This document shows positions 24,277 to 36,738 of a stretch of DNA of 64,000 nucleotides, piece after piece. Origin of the DNA: Cylicocyclus nassatus. Its lineage: Eukaryota > Nematoda > Chromadorea > Rhabditida > Strongylidae. The translations under genes and the position numbers were made by a program. The stretch is from assembly GCA_958299035.1 (NCBI GenBank), contig CATQJL010000326.1, positions 5,408,232 to 5,472,231 on the forward strand. The letters are read 5' to 3'. The notes below the pieces were generated by a model. That model had not been told where the DNA came from, did no database searches, and was given only the letters and a program-made list of their open reading frames with translations. Each line of letters opens with the position of its first letter. Position 1 is the first letter of the stretch.

Positions 24277-27200
24277 CTACACCGTCCTTTCTCCGGTTCC
24301 AAAGTCAAGATGAAGGCACCTATAATATACATGTACACATGTGAAAGTGAGACAAAGTAAGAAATATTCTGCAGTACTACCTTTCTGCAAAAAAGGTATA
24401 AAAAGCACAAACACAAAATTATTACCTGCATTCGCATCCTAAAACAGGACAAAAGTCTTCTTTTTCAAACCATGATATAACATGCTTCGAATGACCTCCG
24501 TGGCTGCACATCTGGAAATTCAAAAGTCCAACACGCATACAACACTTTTCTACAGGTCATCTGCACTAAGTCTACTAGGACAACAACAGTTTTCAAAAGC
24601 CAGGACACTGTTGATAATTTCTCCACTACTACTGTGTGATAGAATTTTACTTAAATAATCAGTGATTAACTGATTTTAATTGATCAAAGTAGAGACTACT
24701 GATACATTATCTGAGGTAAGTCTACGAGCTGAAAAAAAACATAACAGCCAAAACTCACCAAACATGTAGAAAACATCATCGCAAACGTTTTAGCTGGATG
24801 ATCGTAGTCATTTACTGGCGTCCCGTACGATAGGCCACAAAGCGAGCAACGAGGATATGATTTTCGACACTTCGGACAGGCGCTGTCTGGTGGTCTCTTG
24901 ATCTGTAAAAAAATCATTCTGTTCAAAGAATCCTGATGAATGGTAAGAGGCTAACTGATAGTTTGTTGATATAGGCAGAAAATGCGACCAACCTCGGCTT
25001 CAGTTCCTCCATCAACACCGTTGTAATCGTAAGATAATGATGACTCGGTGAATGTACCCGTGCTTGTGTCCGAGTTAGAAGGTGTTGCAGATAAAGAGAT
25101 TGCGGTGTTGATCGAAGTTCCACTGACTGACGCTGATGACCTGCTGGCAGCAGTCCTGACCGTCGATCGCGACCTCACCTGGCTAACTTGTTCGGCTGAT
25201 TCAGCATTGCAAACAGCTGTTTCATTACTTGTTCCGCAAAATGTACAAGATATATCCACCTATAATCTTAACCACAACTTATCGAGTTGATGAAGCAGCA
25301 AGAAGGAAACTCACGGATGTTTCGAAGTTAGGCCAGTACATGTGCGGAACTAGATTCAGCAATGCCCGGCGAAAACAGTATTTTTCCATTCGTTGCAAGA
25401 TATATGAATACCTACAGAGTTCGGCACGAGCAAGATGTAAGAGTTTAGGCCTAGAAAAGCATTCCTTACATGGAATTCAGCTCAAGTTCGAGAGCACTTA
25501 CATGTGGTCAGCGGCACCGATATAAGTGATGGGGAACATTGTATACAGCGATGGAACCATTTCTGGATCCATTTCTTTGGTAACTCCATCTCTAACACTG
25601 AGAGTCATGCTCTTAACAAATCCATGAATACCTAAGGGTAAAAAGCATATCTAGTAACAAGACTTTACTTTCTCAGGAGCGGGCTCGTCCTCTTCAAGGC
25701 ACTGACCAGCCACCAAGAGGTGTGAAAAAACTTGACAGTCCTTTGTCACATATAGGTATCTGAGAATTACTTCTCATAAACGTAGACTGATAAGACTGCA
25801 GGCAATAAACAACAATACGGCAATAAGATCTCACTCTAAAAGAACCTGAAGGGAATCTGGATGCCTTCCAAGACCGACGAATTGTAGACGTTCCATGCCT
25901 CTGCTCTAAAAATACTTCATATAGGATGGAATGGAGAACGGTACCCAATGTCACCTGTTGGAAAAGGCGATACAACGCATCTTTCATCTTCAGAGTTGGT
26001 AGAAGATTCACACACCAAGTTAATCGCAGAGCAAGAGGTAATTTCTTCAGTTGAAGAGGGATTACTTGAGCGCACGAAGCCAAAGCTAGATTTACCTCGT
26101 CTTCGAGAACAATTTTTGTGAATTCTTCCGGATGCGTTGAAGTCAACTCCCCAAGGATAATCAGAAGCATTGGAATGATATAAGGATTGATAGATGAAGA
26201 TCCTTCAGAACGCGAGGTAAAGACAAGCAGAGGAAAACATTAAAAAACAAATACCTGAGTGCTTTTTCACAAAAGCGTGGATTTTGTCCACTAAACGCAA
26301 TCGTCTGGCTACATACTTTGGAGACGTTTTGATCTCAGCAACAGAGAACTGTTTCACGTATCTGGAGATATATATATATATATATATATCATGTCCTTCA
26401 AGAAAGTAATGAAAGAAAAAAGTCTTTCAATAAACAGAACCCTTTGAAATAAGGCTAAGGGCCGCATGCACTAACCTCCCCGCGGGGAGGGGATCGCAGC
26501 TTAAAAGAAAGCTTTATATTTCAAAACTCCAGATACCTGGATTTCACGTTGTGTACCTATCCGTAAGTATTCCTACTACCCTTCACTATGAACATGTTGA
26601 ACAGGAGCGAGAAGCTGTACGAACCGCATTTTCCAGCTTTTGTATGATCCCTGAAGATCCCCGGCGCTTTTCTTTGAAATCATTTTTCTTTCTCCGATGT
26701 TAACGAAAAACCTCCAAAGTTGTGCAGATTATCTAAACCGACAGTGCTAAGCATGTTGCTGATAAGAACAAATGATGTTTTGAAGTCATGAAATTTTCGA
26801 TGATCCACAGGTCGAAATTTGAGGTTTGCCGGAAAATTCGACTTTTTAAAAACTCATTTGTTCTCATCAGCAACATGCTTAGCACTGTTGTGTCAGATGT
26901 TCAGTACGACTTTGGAAGGTTTTCGTTAACTTCGGAGTAAGAAAAATGACTTTAAAGAAAAGCGCCGGGGATCATCAGGGATCATACAAAAGCTGGAAAA
27001 TGCGGTTCGTGCAGCTTCTCGCTCCTGTTCAACATGTTCATAGTAAAGGGTAGTAGGAATACTTACGGATAGGTACATAACGTGAAATCCAGATATCTGG
27101 AGTTTCGAGATATAAAGCTTTCTTTTAAGCTGCGATCCCCTCCCCGCGGGGAGGTTAGTGCATGCGGCCCTAAGCTTCAATTCACCTCGAGACGACTGTG

Positions 27201-28493
27201 GTGAAAAAGTGGAAAGAACTCAAAAATGAGCAATCATCGGCTACTGGTTTCCCTAGTTTGCGACGAAGATATAATGTGTACTGCAATTGAGAATTTTGCA
27301 AATTTGAATAAAAAACAATGTATTACCTCGATGAACCGTATTGTATCGCCATTGATGAGGCACAGAAAAAGAACAGGCAATTGTTGTAGAATGTCTGTGC
27401 TTGCTGCGAATTTATCGTCCGATACTATACGATCTTCGCTGACAGGCAAACATAAGGAATCTAATAACATTCGTCGCACGCGTGATCGGGCAATCTGGAG
27501 GAAGAGTAGAATTTTCTTCACGAACCATGAACATAAAGATGGAATGACTATGTCTGCACAGCGCCATGAATTATGCAAAATTTCTCACTCCCACCTTGAC
27601 AAATGTAAAATGAGTTGAATCACAATCATGCCAGCTCAGGTCAGACTCGGTTTCCAAAGTGCTCAACTGAAGAAGACCAGGCAAGCTGAAAGAAAAATGA
27701 TCTCATATGACAAGGCTAAAAAAACTCGTAAGACGGACCCTTTTACATCTAATGATGTAGAGCAGATCTGCTCAAACTCTATGCCTGAGTTCCTGTCATT
27801 ATCCGAAAGATCGTCGGCGTCGGAAGAAACGCTACTAGCTTCACCACCGTCGCGATTTTCTGGAAAGAAATGGAGTGATTTCAAAGCAGAACTAAAGGAA
27901 TACACCCGGTGTTGGAGAAAGTGAAAGCAGGACTGAGTTTCACCTATATAAGATTGTTGTTTTCGAGCAGCGCTCAGCAACCATTGCATCCATCGGCATG
28001 GAATTTGCTCCGCCAGCCCCTGCAGAATGGCTGCAAGACACTTACTTTCATTCCACTAACATATGCGTAACCAAACGAACATATCAAAGGCCTCTCGATG
28101 TCAATTTTATCCATACCATTGCACAGGCGCAGATTCATTATTTTGTAAAGATGATAAGGGACAGACTGAAGTCAAGTACATTATAAACTATGGAACAAAT
28201 TGCAACTGTTCTTCATCATACACCCACGTCAAAAGATTCCCACACTCGTGTTTCCTTCAACACGTCGCTGAACTCGGGTCTCACTGCAAACGCCTCATCA
28301 GGGGCCTTGAACTAAAAGCAATGTAATGAATGGCTATAGAGAACCCAATCCCTATTAAACCTCTGACCTATTGACTAGCATTTCAACTTACTGGAACAAA
28401 TTCAAATCTTGCTCGGTTCTGCTGCGCTATTAGGCATAATAGTCCACTATATCCTACAGGAGCAAAGTCGAAAGAATATATTCTGTAGTGGAG
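24277..28493 (-). CDS. mios: MIOS / missing oocyte homologue, GATOR2 subunit
   Basis: Seventeen in-phase exons were built (5' to 3'): 28392-28493, 28228-28311, 28117-28165, 27944-28030, 27747-27859, 27595-27666, 27327-27494, 26255-26348, 25955-26202, 25835-25905, 25669-25759, 25502-25611, 25315-25411, 24993-25259, 24759-24902, 24426-24511, 24277-24319; 641 residues. The C-terminus carries MIOS zinc sites: VDISCTFCG, CPKCRKSYPRCSLCG, CSHGGHSKHVISWF and FCPVLGCECRC. Before it, NPYIIPMLLIILGEL, MERLQFVGLGRHPDSLQVLL and YVTKDCQVFSHLLVAGQCL match the order of the family's solenoid. GATOR2 relays amino-acid sufficiency to TORC1 at the lysosome. A serine/threonine-rich insert (about residues 480-550) separates the first zinc pair from the rest. 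Only one blade-like segment (from 28493) was seen; most of the usual N-terminal WD40 domain is not recognised upstream, so the start is open. Confidence 0.75.
26456..27173. mobile_element. Large foldback element, copy 1, in MIOS intron
   Basis: Arms of about 320 bp face each other, beginning CTAAGGGCCGCATGCACTAA on the left and ending in its inverse on the right. Near each end sits CCTCCCCGCGGGGAGG, itself a palindrome. A shorter inverted pair (CAACATGCTTAGCACTG) lies around a ~150-bp centre. A second family member lies at 47131-47864. No coding capacity. Confidence 0.85.
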
Positions 28494-29037
28494 CTAGAAT
28501 ATACTAGTATGAATAAGTTTCCAACCAGAATCTAGTGAAGCCTCTCTCAACAGGATGGGCGTGAAATGAGAAAGACTTTAGACGTCCTAATCAAAATGTA
28601 AATTATTTTTCAGACATGCTGACAAAGGAAATTCAAAGTAATCAAATGACTAAAGGTCTAAGAAGAAGCAAATTCAAAGATTCACAGAAAGGAAGAAAGT
28701 GGTTGGCATGCTCTAGCAACCGCAACATTTTATAGTGCAAAAAAGTCCAAACACACCTTGATTTCATGGCCACTATCAGCCTTATTGTTCGTCATTAATT
28801 TCTTCCTGATATTCAAATTGGATGCGGGAAACTCTGCTTTGGATTCACCGCTTACCTCTGGAAGTAGTGAATCACAACTGCAACCACATTTCGGATCATT
28901 TCAAAACTACTCCGATAGTGACTGCTATATCTGAAACGCAGCTGCGGCATGCAAACAAAACATGCAATTTCTGAGATGTCGTATGTCAAAACGCATCTAT
29001 ATAGGGTTTTGCGGAGTAGTCTATCGCAAAACTTGAG

Positions 29038-32000
29038 TTAAGGAGAAAAAACTGTTTTTTCATGACTGCTACGCCGGATGAACTTCTGGAACTGAATAAA
29101 ATCACGAAAGCTCCTACCATCTTTCAAAGCAACATCAGCAATCTTCTGCACTTCAAGCAAATCCCCTCCTTGCCTGCCATTCAGATCTAGTCGGCTGAGC
29201 AAGAAGTTCAGCTTCATCGACTGCGTGCCGTGCCCATCTTCAGAATTATTGGAAATATAAGTCGTAATTTGCGAGGTTTGCCGATGGCCATCGCAGTTGG
29301 CAACGGTGGGAGTGTGATCCTCATAAGCGTCCCGTAAGGCAGATGACCCTAGTCTTTCCTCCAATTCAAGTATCTGTACACCAAAACCACCGACAGTCAA
29401 ATTACATTCAAAAAGAAAGGTACGATTATACTTCACACTTACATGTTCGTTATCTGCATTGCAAGACTGTGCCGGTTCGACCAGGGCTGAGGAAGAAATA
29501 GACCACCCACAAGTACTTTCTGCGCGAACCCCTTCCATAGACTAAAACTTCTTCAGCTTAAACATTATTAGAAGACAATTTCAAATTAACCCACCTGTAT
29601 AGAGATGTCTTTCAAATGTCGTTTCCGACGCCGATGCTTTGCTAATACCGGATTCGGAGTCTGGCTAAAAAATTTACCATTTTTATCTCTTCTTTACTTC
29701 GGCTTTCCACGTGGCAGATATTGCATATTTCGGCAGATTTTCTTGGCTACGCAGTTTTGCTTTACACCAATTTGTTTATACAAGATATGTGTGGTCTTGG
29801 AAAGAATCCGCACAACCTGATTTTCTCATGCCCTCGAACAAAACAAGAAACATGCGCAGCGTGAGACAGTTTCGGCGAGACGAGTTAGATAGTTTTACGG
29901 CAAAAGACATGAACGGCACATAACATACACTCGGCTCTCCAGGCACGTTTCCGAATGAGATCGACAAAGAAGAAAATCCTGTCCATCCCCTGAATGTCGT
30001 TCGCTCCTGTGTCTTCGCCTCGGAACCACTCCATCCATTTTCTACAAGGTCTAGTTGTCTAGCAGTTGAGCCAAGAAAGCAAAACTTAAAAGAACAGAAC
30101 GAAAAAGCACGCTATAGAAGATTTTCTCACATTATTTTCTGTAAGTTTTGCTCCTTCCGGAAGTGGTGTACACCAACACAGCGGCATAGTTGTACCGGCG
30201 TTCTCCATACACTTATCGTATAGCTTCCCGTATGAAAGAATCGAATATGCGCTTCTAACATTTTTGTACCTGGAAGAAGCTTCCTTAGTTTACAATACCG
30301 ATAATATAAAGCAAACTTACATGTTCATTCTTGCTTTCATGAGCTCAGAAGAGATAGGCTTCTCCCAAAGTTCCTCTATGGAAAAGATCTCTTCAGACGA
30401 AAAACTGGTACAGGCTATCCTCTTAAGTGTTAGAATTGAATTCTATGATGCAAAAGGCAAAGGCTTACTCGGAAAGGATCAGAGAACAATTCATCTATGT
30501 TGCATCTCAAAATCTTGTCAGAAGCGTGAATGTGAAGAAGGAGCTCATTTGGCACATAAGGGTTCCATTTCATAGATGATAAGCTATTCTCAACGTCCTA
30601 AATTGCAACTAAACGAAGTAGATGGTGCTGCAGAGTTAAACTCACTAATGATATCTGTATTCGTTGGATTGGGCCAAATAGTCGCCTACTATCGTATATT
30701 TGCACTTCGTCACCGTTAAAACCCGCAAATACATGAGTTCTAAATGAGATTCAACACGAAACACTCATGCGTAGTGATTGTTACCAAACAAGTCCTATTT
30801 CATTATTCTTCACCTGTATTTATTACTAGCCATATGAGTTATACCGTGATCCAGAAAGAGAGCTTGATCAGACCGACTTGGACACCGAATATCGAACAAT
30901 CGGATGCTATCCGCAGTGGAAAGCAACAGCCTAGCGGGATGATCCCTAAATGAGGATATTGGGTGCTGCATACACTTAAATGCCCTTCGCTACATGGAAG
31001 CCCCGAATTTACAATGTCATCTTATCCAATTGAGCGTACCAGCATCAAGACAGGCACTGCACGGACATACATTGTCAATGAGTATGCTAGTCTATGGGGT
31101 CGGGCATACATCCCGCAATTCAATTCCATCGCCTCGCGATTTCCCCGACAAGATAACTGTTACGAGTCCATTGCATACCAATCATCTTGCATTTCGGTTG
31201 TGATAGTTTTCCGACTCGTTTAATCGCGAATAACTGTCACGACCCAGATGCAAGATTATCGGCATGCAATGGACTCGTAACGGTTGTCAGCTGATGAAAT
31301 CGCGTGATGTATGCCCCCTTGTAGCTTGATGCAAAATTACTTCTCGCGCACCTTCCAACGCGATAAGATACAGCAATAGTGTGAGATATGTCTGCGAAAA
31401 AATCACAGCAAAGAGACACCTGTGGGAGCGTATCAAAAAAAACTTTGATAAAAGTCAAAAAAAAATTAGTCAATTTGCGAACAACAAAAGAAGAAGATCA
31501 ACACCTACCACAACCAACATACATCCAGGATATTTGTACCACCAACAGCGTTGAATACAGTGCGAGGATGTTGCGAGATTCCATTCTGACTCACTAAGTC
31601 TAGAACGAACGCGGAGCTAGTTGCAGGAACAGATCTGAAACATAACTAGTCTCCCCGGCAGTTATGGACGTATGTAATGGCTACATCCCACCACAAAAGA
31701 TTTCGAGGTGCGACAGATGTTGCGGTGGTGATCGAGTCTCCGCCACAGCAAAATACTCTAGCGCTAGTAACAGTGTAGGGTATGCGCACATGATAATAAT
31801 ATAATGCTATGAACATGCTTAATTTGGTCGCGAACGTATCAGGATGCAGGATCTAGAGAAACCTATAGTAACTTTTCGCGCTCAATATTCGCTCAATGAA
31901 AAACACAAGAGAAGCACGGATTCGGGTGCTTCTGAGTATGAGCAGCACTGAGATCCCTGTAGGACAAGTTTGTGGCTTCACCTATATGAACATCTAATGC

Positions 32001-33206
32001 ATTTAGCGCCAAGGACCCTGGCAGGTGTGCTATCACGCGCTATCCATGATTCGCGAAAGAAATACAATCGATAACAAAAGCAAGTCTTCTCACTTACTGA
32101 AAACTTGTAACGGCTAGCAGTCCATTATCAAGCTGATTTGATTTCACCGTCAAAACAGGATCACTTGCTCTCCATACCTCTTGCACACTTAGCTCATATC
32201 TAAAACCCACTTGCAAGAAAATAAAGTAAGAAGTAGTGACGAAACTTGTTTGAAATATACTGCGAGTGTGAAGCTGTGCTTACTGACCTACCCGATACCG
32301 CTGTACATGAAGATTTTACAATGCTAACACGACCATCAAATGTACCATAGACCGAGAACGGCGTCCTTTCCACAACATCCCTGGCAGTGAGTCGATGTTT
32401 TGAATATCCATCGGTCAGATCTATACATTCCACTTCATAGGATGAATGACACGGCATACTAGGATGCATAATATGATGCAGCTGAAGTTGAGCAGATATA
32501 GATACTAACGCCAACTTTTGGTGAGACCAACCTCGACTCGACCTGTAGCATTTGCAGTAAATACCTCAATGACTCTTTCGCCTACATAACGAGCTTGAGG
32601 AGTTATGGGAAAGAACCTGGAATGAATCATGGTATTACAAAAAAAAACTCCAAGGATACTTACAATTTAGGTGGACATGAGAAGCACGAATTTGTCTGTT
32701 TCAAACCGCATCGCTGTACATTATAGAGTCCCATTCCGCAACCACTCCCACTAAAAAAATGCAGACTATGGAAAAATCACTTACTACCTAACATTTGTTG
32801 TACACTCAATGATGCGAAAGAGAAAATAGAATGCATTTGGGAGACCTACCAGCCAGTGATAGTGCAGCTACCACCATTCATATGACGATCTGTGCCAGCG
32901 CGATCTCTTCCAGATGCACATTGCCTGGTCGAATGCGGTCTCAAAAGCGCTATTCAGACTTTGCATGGTTAGACAGATGAATACCTAGATTTGCGATCTT
33001 GGAAAGCCGCTGCGATATCATCGTCATCGTCTTCGTCACTATCTTCCAGAGAGCTGACGTTATCTCGTCCTGCTGACGATCGCCAAGATCCGACCTTCCC
33101 CATATCCGAAAGAACCTGGACAGACTCTGGGACGTTCGTTGACAGTTCAATGAGACCTGAATAACTGCACTTAAAAATCTCCTCAGCTGCAAGTCGGAAA
33201 CGTATA
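29038..33206 (-). CDS. Multi-exon gene, cysteine-rich product, unrecognised
   Basis: Likely exons (5' to 3'): 32985-33206, 32850-32939, 32664-32750, 32532-32616, about 32290-32514, 32098-32199, one near 31950, 30321-30404, 30131-30269, about 29885-30058, 29595-29664, 29443-29541 and 29038-29373. Most adjoining pairs agree in phase. Features: an acidic patch (EDSDEDDDDDIAA), cysteine-dense exons (GSGCGMGLYNVQRC; NSCFSCPPK; MPLCWCTPLPEG), a beta-like middle part (ARYVGERVIEVFTANATGRV), and a basic stretch AKHRRRKRHLKD near the end. The stop is at 29038. No family was recognised. The chain could be two genes, because the 29885-30058 exon also has an in-frame stop. The 5' end is not fixed; a frame from 33376 is possible. 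Confidence 0.4.
31107..31318. mobile_element. Palindromic MITE, family shared with 59953-60174
   Basis: Inverse arms contain GTTACGAGTCCATTGCAT and TGCATTTCGGTTGTGATAG with their complements. The same words, in the same order, form the element at 59953-60174. Outer ends read GGGCATACATC and its inverse. It lies in an apparent intron or gap of the minus-strand exon chain. Confidence 0.7.
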
Positions 33207-33458
33207 CTGCAGCAGATGAAAAGCAGTAAGCTAGATATAGACTCGAAAAATTGAGCTTTTCCAGAAAATGCCGGAAAGGAAAAGACACAGACATACGCAA
33301 AAGGCTTTATACTGAGAAACATGTAAAAAATAGTCGTCTGATTGCCTTTAGTCCAAAGAGATCCATAACAGAGCACATCAATTGCAATCTAGACGTGAGC
33401 AGCAGCCGCGGGTGCGATCACACGCGCGGCGCAGTAACTCACTCAGACACTCGCACCG

Positions 33459-33620
33459 GCCGGCGACGGGTGGAGGACTATATGTCGCCGAAAAAGGGCG
33501 GTCCCCGCGGTCATTTGCGACAAATACGCACCCTTGTACATGCGCGGACATGCGTTCTTGCAGGAAATCCGCGCGGGACTCTTCTAAATTCGGCGACATA
33601 TAGTCCTCCACCCGCCGGCG
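33459..33620. repeat. Palindrome nested in the GC-rich left end
   Basis: GTGGAGGACTATATGTCGCC near 33470-33489 returns in inverse at about 33592-33611, flanked by CCGGCG on both sides. It has no equivalent at the right end, so it is probably a separate small insertion. Confidence 0.6.
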
Positions 33621-34085
33621 ACCGTTCGACGACGGCCTTCCGGCCGGCGGCCGTTCCATTATTTAGGGCGGGGCCAAATGCCGGCCGGCCACCGGACGAG
33701 TAAATCACGCCGGCCGGCGTCCGTTCCACTGTGCAAAAGCTCGGAAAGCGCACAAGATTGCGCGTACAGTAAGAAAATAAATTCAAACATTGAGCGCGTT
33801 GTGACTTTTAAGCAGGAAGCTTTTCTTTATTGGTTTTCCTTTGCTATTGTTGGATTTTCCTTTTGGCTTGCATCACTTTCTATGTCCGAATTTGATATTT
33901 GATGTAACCCATTGTTATGATTCCGCTCATTTCACTCTCTTTTTTAGATTTGATCAAACTCCATAGTGTTCGTTATCTCTTCTTTCTATATTTCTGCTTA
34001 ATTTGACTTGAATGGCGAAAAAGCCGAACGTCAGTGAGTTCATGCCTATTTGCTGTGACGTGATTTCTATGTGTCGCATCACCTT

Positions 34086-34810
34086 TTGGGTACGAATTAA
34101 TGAAGTACAAACTAGACACAAGTTTTTCAGGAGACAGCTGCAATATGCATGGTGGTTCTGTTCTCGCTTTTCTGATGGAACTACAAATGGTTGACCGCTG
34201 TCGGTTTAACACTGTTATTGTGAAAACGACTATGGCTTCTTAAGAATGCTCCTTTATATATTCTCAGTTCGTCTATCTGGACTATTCCTGCCTTGCTGAG
34301 TACTCTAATTTCTCTAAAGATCATTGCTCTGTCGGTTCCTGCTACGCGGAGGACATAATTGGATGTGTCGGTCTATCTGATATTCTACCGCATTTCTCTA
34401 ATCTAATGCTTACGGCTGAACGCACTCCAAAAGACGTAAGTTCTTCCTGACTACCGATTGAACCTAACTTTGTGGTATTTCAATTTCCACTTTTCGGGAG
34501 ACAGCTGCAACTTACATTGTGTTCGGGTTCTTGCTTTTCTGATGGAACTACAGCGGTTTCTTGATTGCTGTCAGATTAAAAATGTTATTTGCGAGTATGG
34601 CTCCTATTGGATGCGCCATATATATTCCCAGTGCTTGGATTACTAGATTATTCGTGGTTGTCTGAACTTATCTGGGTGTCGTTGATGTGTCGGCTGCTAC
34701 TATGTTGACAAGATATTTATGGGTTCGGAAGCCATCCAATAATCTGCCGCCAATCTTATGGCCACGGCTGCTGGACGCATTCCGAAAGGTGCAATTTCTT
34801 TTTGAATATC
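34086..34810. repeat. Diverged tandem duplication inside the GC-ended element
   Basis: Two units about 350-367 bp apart share a word order: GGAGACAGCTGCAA (34130, 34497), CTTTTCTGATGGAACTACA (34165, 34536), a TATATATTC...CAGT tract, and ACGGCTG.ACGCA (34412, 34764). Unit 1 reads as exon-like text: CNMHGGSVLAFLMELQ, and after a CAG, FVYLDYSCLAEYSNFSKDHC to TAERTPKD before a GTAAGT. Unit 2 has CNLHCVRVLAFLMELQ. This suggests duplicated, decayed exons. Confidence 0.55.
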
Positions 34811-35505
34811 ATTTGAAACTAGCCTTGCAGTGTTTTCAGAGACTGATACAATCCTCTGTTCTACCCGTCTGTACATGCTCATGTTTTTGGTGTTGCTTCG
34901 TTAGCAGGCACATTATCGCAACTCTATGCATGGCAAGGAAGTTCTACTTGTCAGTAAAAATTCTCAATAATTTGTTTCAATGCAGGTTTTCAAAAGCAGC
35001 TTATCATTGCTTATGTGTGACATTCAAAGTACAGAAAATGGAATTCTGTAATCTACCGACGCATTCGGAACGGATGTTCAACGATATGTGGACCGGTTTC
35101 GCCAAATGACCTTTCCGTATAGCTAAAAAAGTTCTAGCTTTGTAGCTTCAAATGTATTTCTCATGAATATGTGTTCAATATTCTTTTTGTCAATGTTTCT
35201 TTGCAATGCATCTTTTGATTACAATAAATATGTTGTTATGGATTTGTACCACCTTGCATAGAGATTACATGAACCTTCATGAACATGCCAGCTCGTACTG
35301 TACAAAGCTAGAATGTAGAGAAAGAAATGCTGTGACCCAATGCCAATTCGTTGCGCCATTGACGCATACCGGCCGGCGGCCGTACGGGTACCGGCTGGCG
35401 GCCGTTCGAGTACCGGCTGGCGGCCGGCTCGCGACCGTCCCGGCCGAAATGTCGGTGATGGACCGGCCGGTCGTGGAACGGCCGCCGGCCGGTGCGAGTG
35501 TCTGA

Positions 35506-36738
35506 GCACGCCGGTGAGAAACATTCTTCCTTTCCCCCTCTCGGCCAAAGCTGGGCAAAATCAAGGGAATTGAGCTGAATAGGTGCTATGAGTGCTGGTC
35601 AATGACGATTTTTTAAGGTCTTGGGGACTACTAACAGAAGGAAGTTGCATTGAGCTATCGGCCTCGAAATCGGATAGTGTGAAGATTTATGCAGATGGGT
35701 TTGTCACTTCGCTATTGTACGCTCAAAGAACATGAAATAGTTTAGTTTTCCATAATGTTCTCCCTTCTAAATAATACCGTCTTGATACCTACTGCCTTGA
35801 TAGAGGATGAAAACTGACAGTTGCTTTACCCGACAAACGTGAGGGGACGAGGAGGGGAGAGCGTAAATAGATCTAACTCCTGAAAGACAATTTACTGCCT
35901 CTCTTTTTTCTTTCATTATGATGGAAAATCTCTACCAAACACGAGGATTCTGTACAGAGTCGGACGAAAATTTTTTGGTATGCTGTACTGCTAACGTGCT
36001 AACATGTGCTAATATGCTAACGCGTCCGTATTCGATAGAAAGTTGCACGGAACAACATGGTTTTTTATATAAGGGAGGGGAACGGAGACCCATGGGGAGC
36101 TGCTTCGAAGTAACTTACAACAACGCTTCGGTAAAAAACGTGTTTTTCCGTCGCTGAGACTATTCTAGTGAGATTTCGTCTTTTTTTTGACAAAGTACTT
36201 TACAGTCTGTGTCAATCTCCAATTCCCTTTTGCTGGTGGCACCGCTACGCGAGAGCCTTGTGCCGCGTTTGCGGACGCAGAGTGCGGGCGTTTAAATTGG
36301 CTTCATCCATCGGAAATCGCCACGTAAGGGCGTCACGTTGTAGATGCGTGTTCTTTACGGAAAAGGGAGTACTCCATTTACAAACTGTACCATGTTTTGT
36401 GCTCATCAGTATGCATATCAATGAAAAGTTGTGGGCAAGTAGTTGATAGTTGTGGGCACTTTCGGAGTGAAGATTATTTTTACAAGCGTGTTTTTATTTT
36501 CTGAAAAAAAAAATCAATTTTATGAGCCTTTGACAAATTCTTTAATAGAAATTTTTTGTAGTCTCATTCCTCTTCTATGTCGGCAGGATAAAATACTGCT
36601 GATTTGAATCAAATAATCTGCGAAGAAATATTAGTTATTTATACATGTATTGTTACACTTGTGGAATATCATACAATTGCCACTTTCTGAAACTGTTGCA
36701 GTTTTGGCAGCAAATATTTTCTTTTCTGTAATCAGCGA
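35506..36738. other. Intergenic DNA downstream of the secreted-protein gene
   Basis: No gene recognised. A short run of GCTAAC-type units lies at about 35990-36022. Confidence 0.4.

Larger units (their letters stand above)
33442..35505. mobile_element. GC-ended DNA transposon-like element
   Basis: CTCAGACACTCGCACCGGCC at 33442-33461 is repeated exactly in inverse orientation at 35486-35505. Both ends are followed inward by 150-350 bp packed with CCGGCCGGC-type words (GGCCGGCGGCCGTTC on both sides), while the 1.5-kb middle has ordinary AT content. This looks like terminal inverted repeats with subterminal repeats, as in hAT, Mutator or CACTA elements. No transposase was recognised and no matching target duplication could be found. 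Confidence 0.65.

Noticed and set aside
26350..26400. TA dinucleotide run as a possible promoter
   Set aside because: It is a simple microsatellite within a MIOS intron near a splice acceptor; no transcription start evidence.
28063..28326. Plus-strand frame over 28.1-28.3 kb
   Set aside because: Antisense shadow of phase-consistent MIOS exons.
33378..33786. Several long frames on both strands rich in R, P and G
   Set aside because: Product of the CCGGCC repeats and palindrome; GC-rich DNA keeps all frames open.
34687..35109. 140-residue plus-strand frame
   Set aside because: No domain recognised, and its left part overlaps the tandem duplication; not called as a gene.
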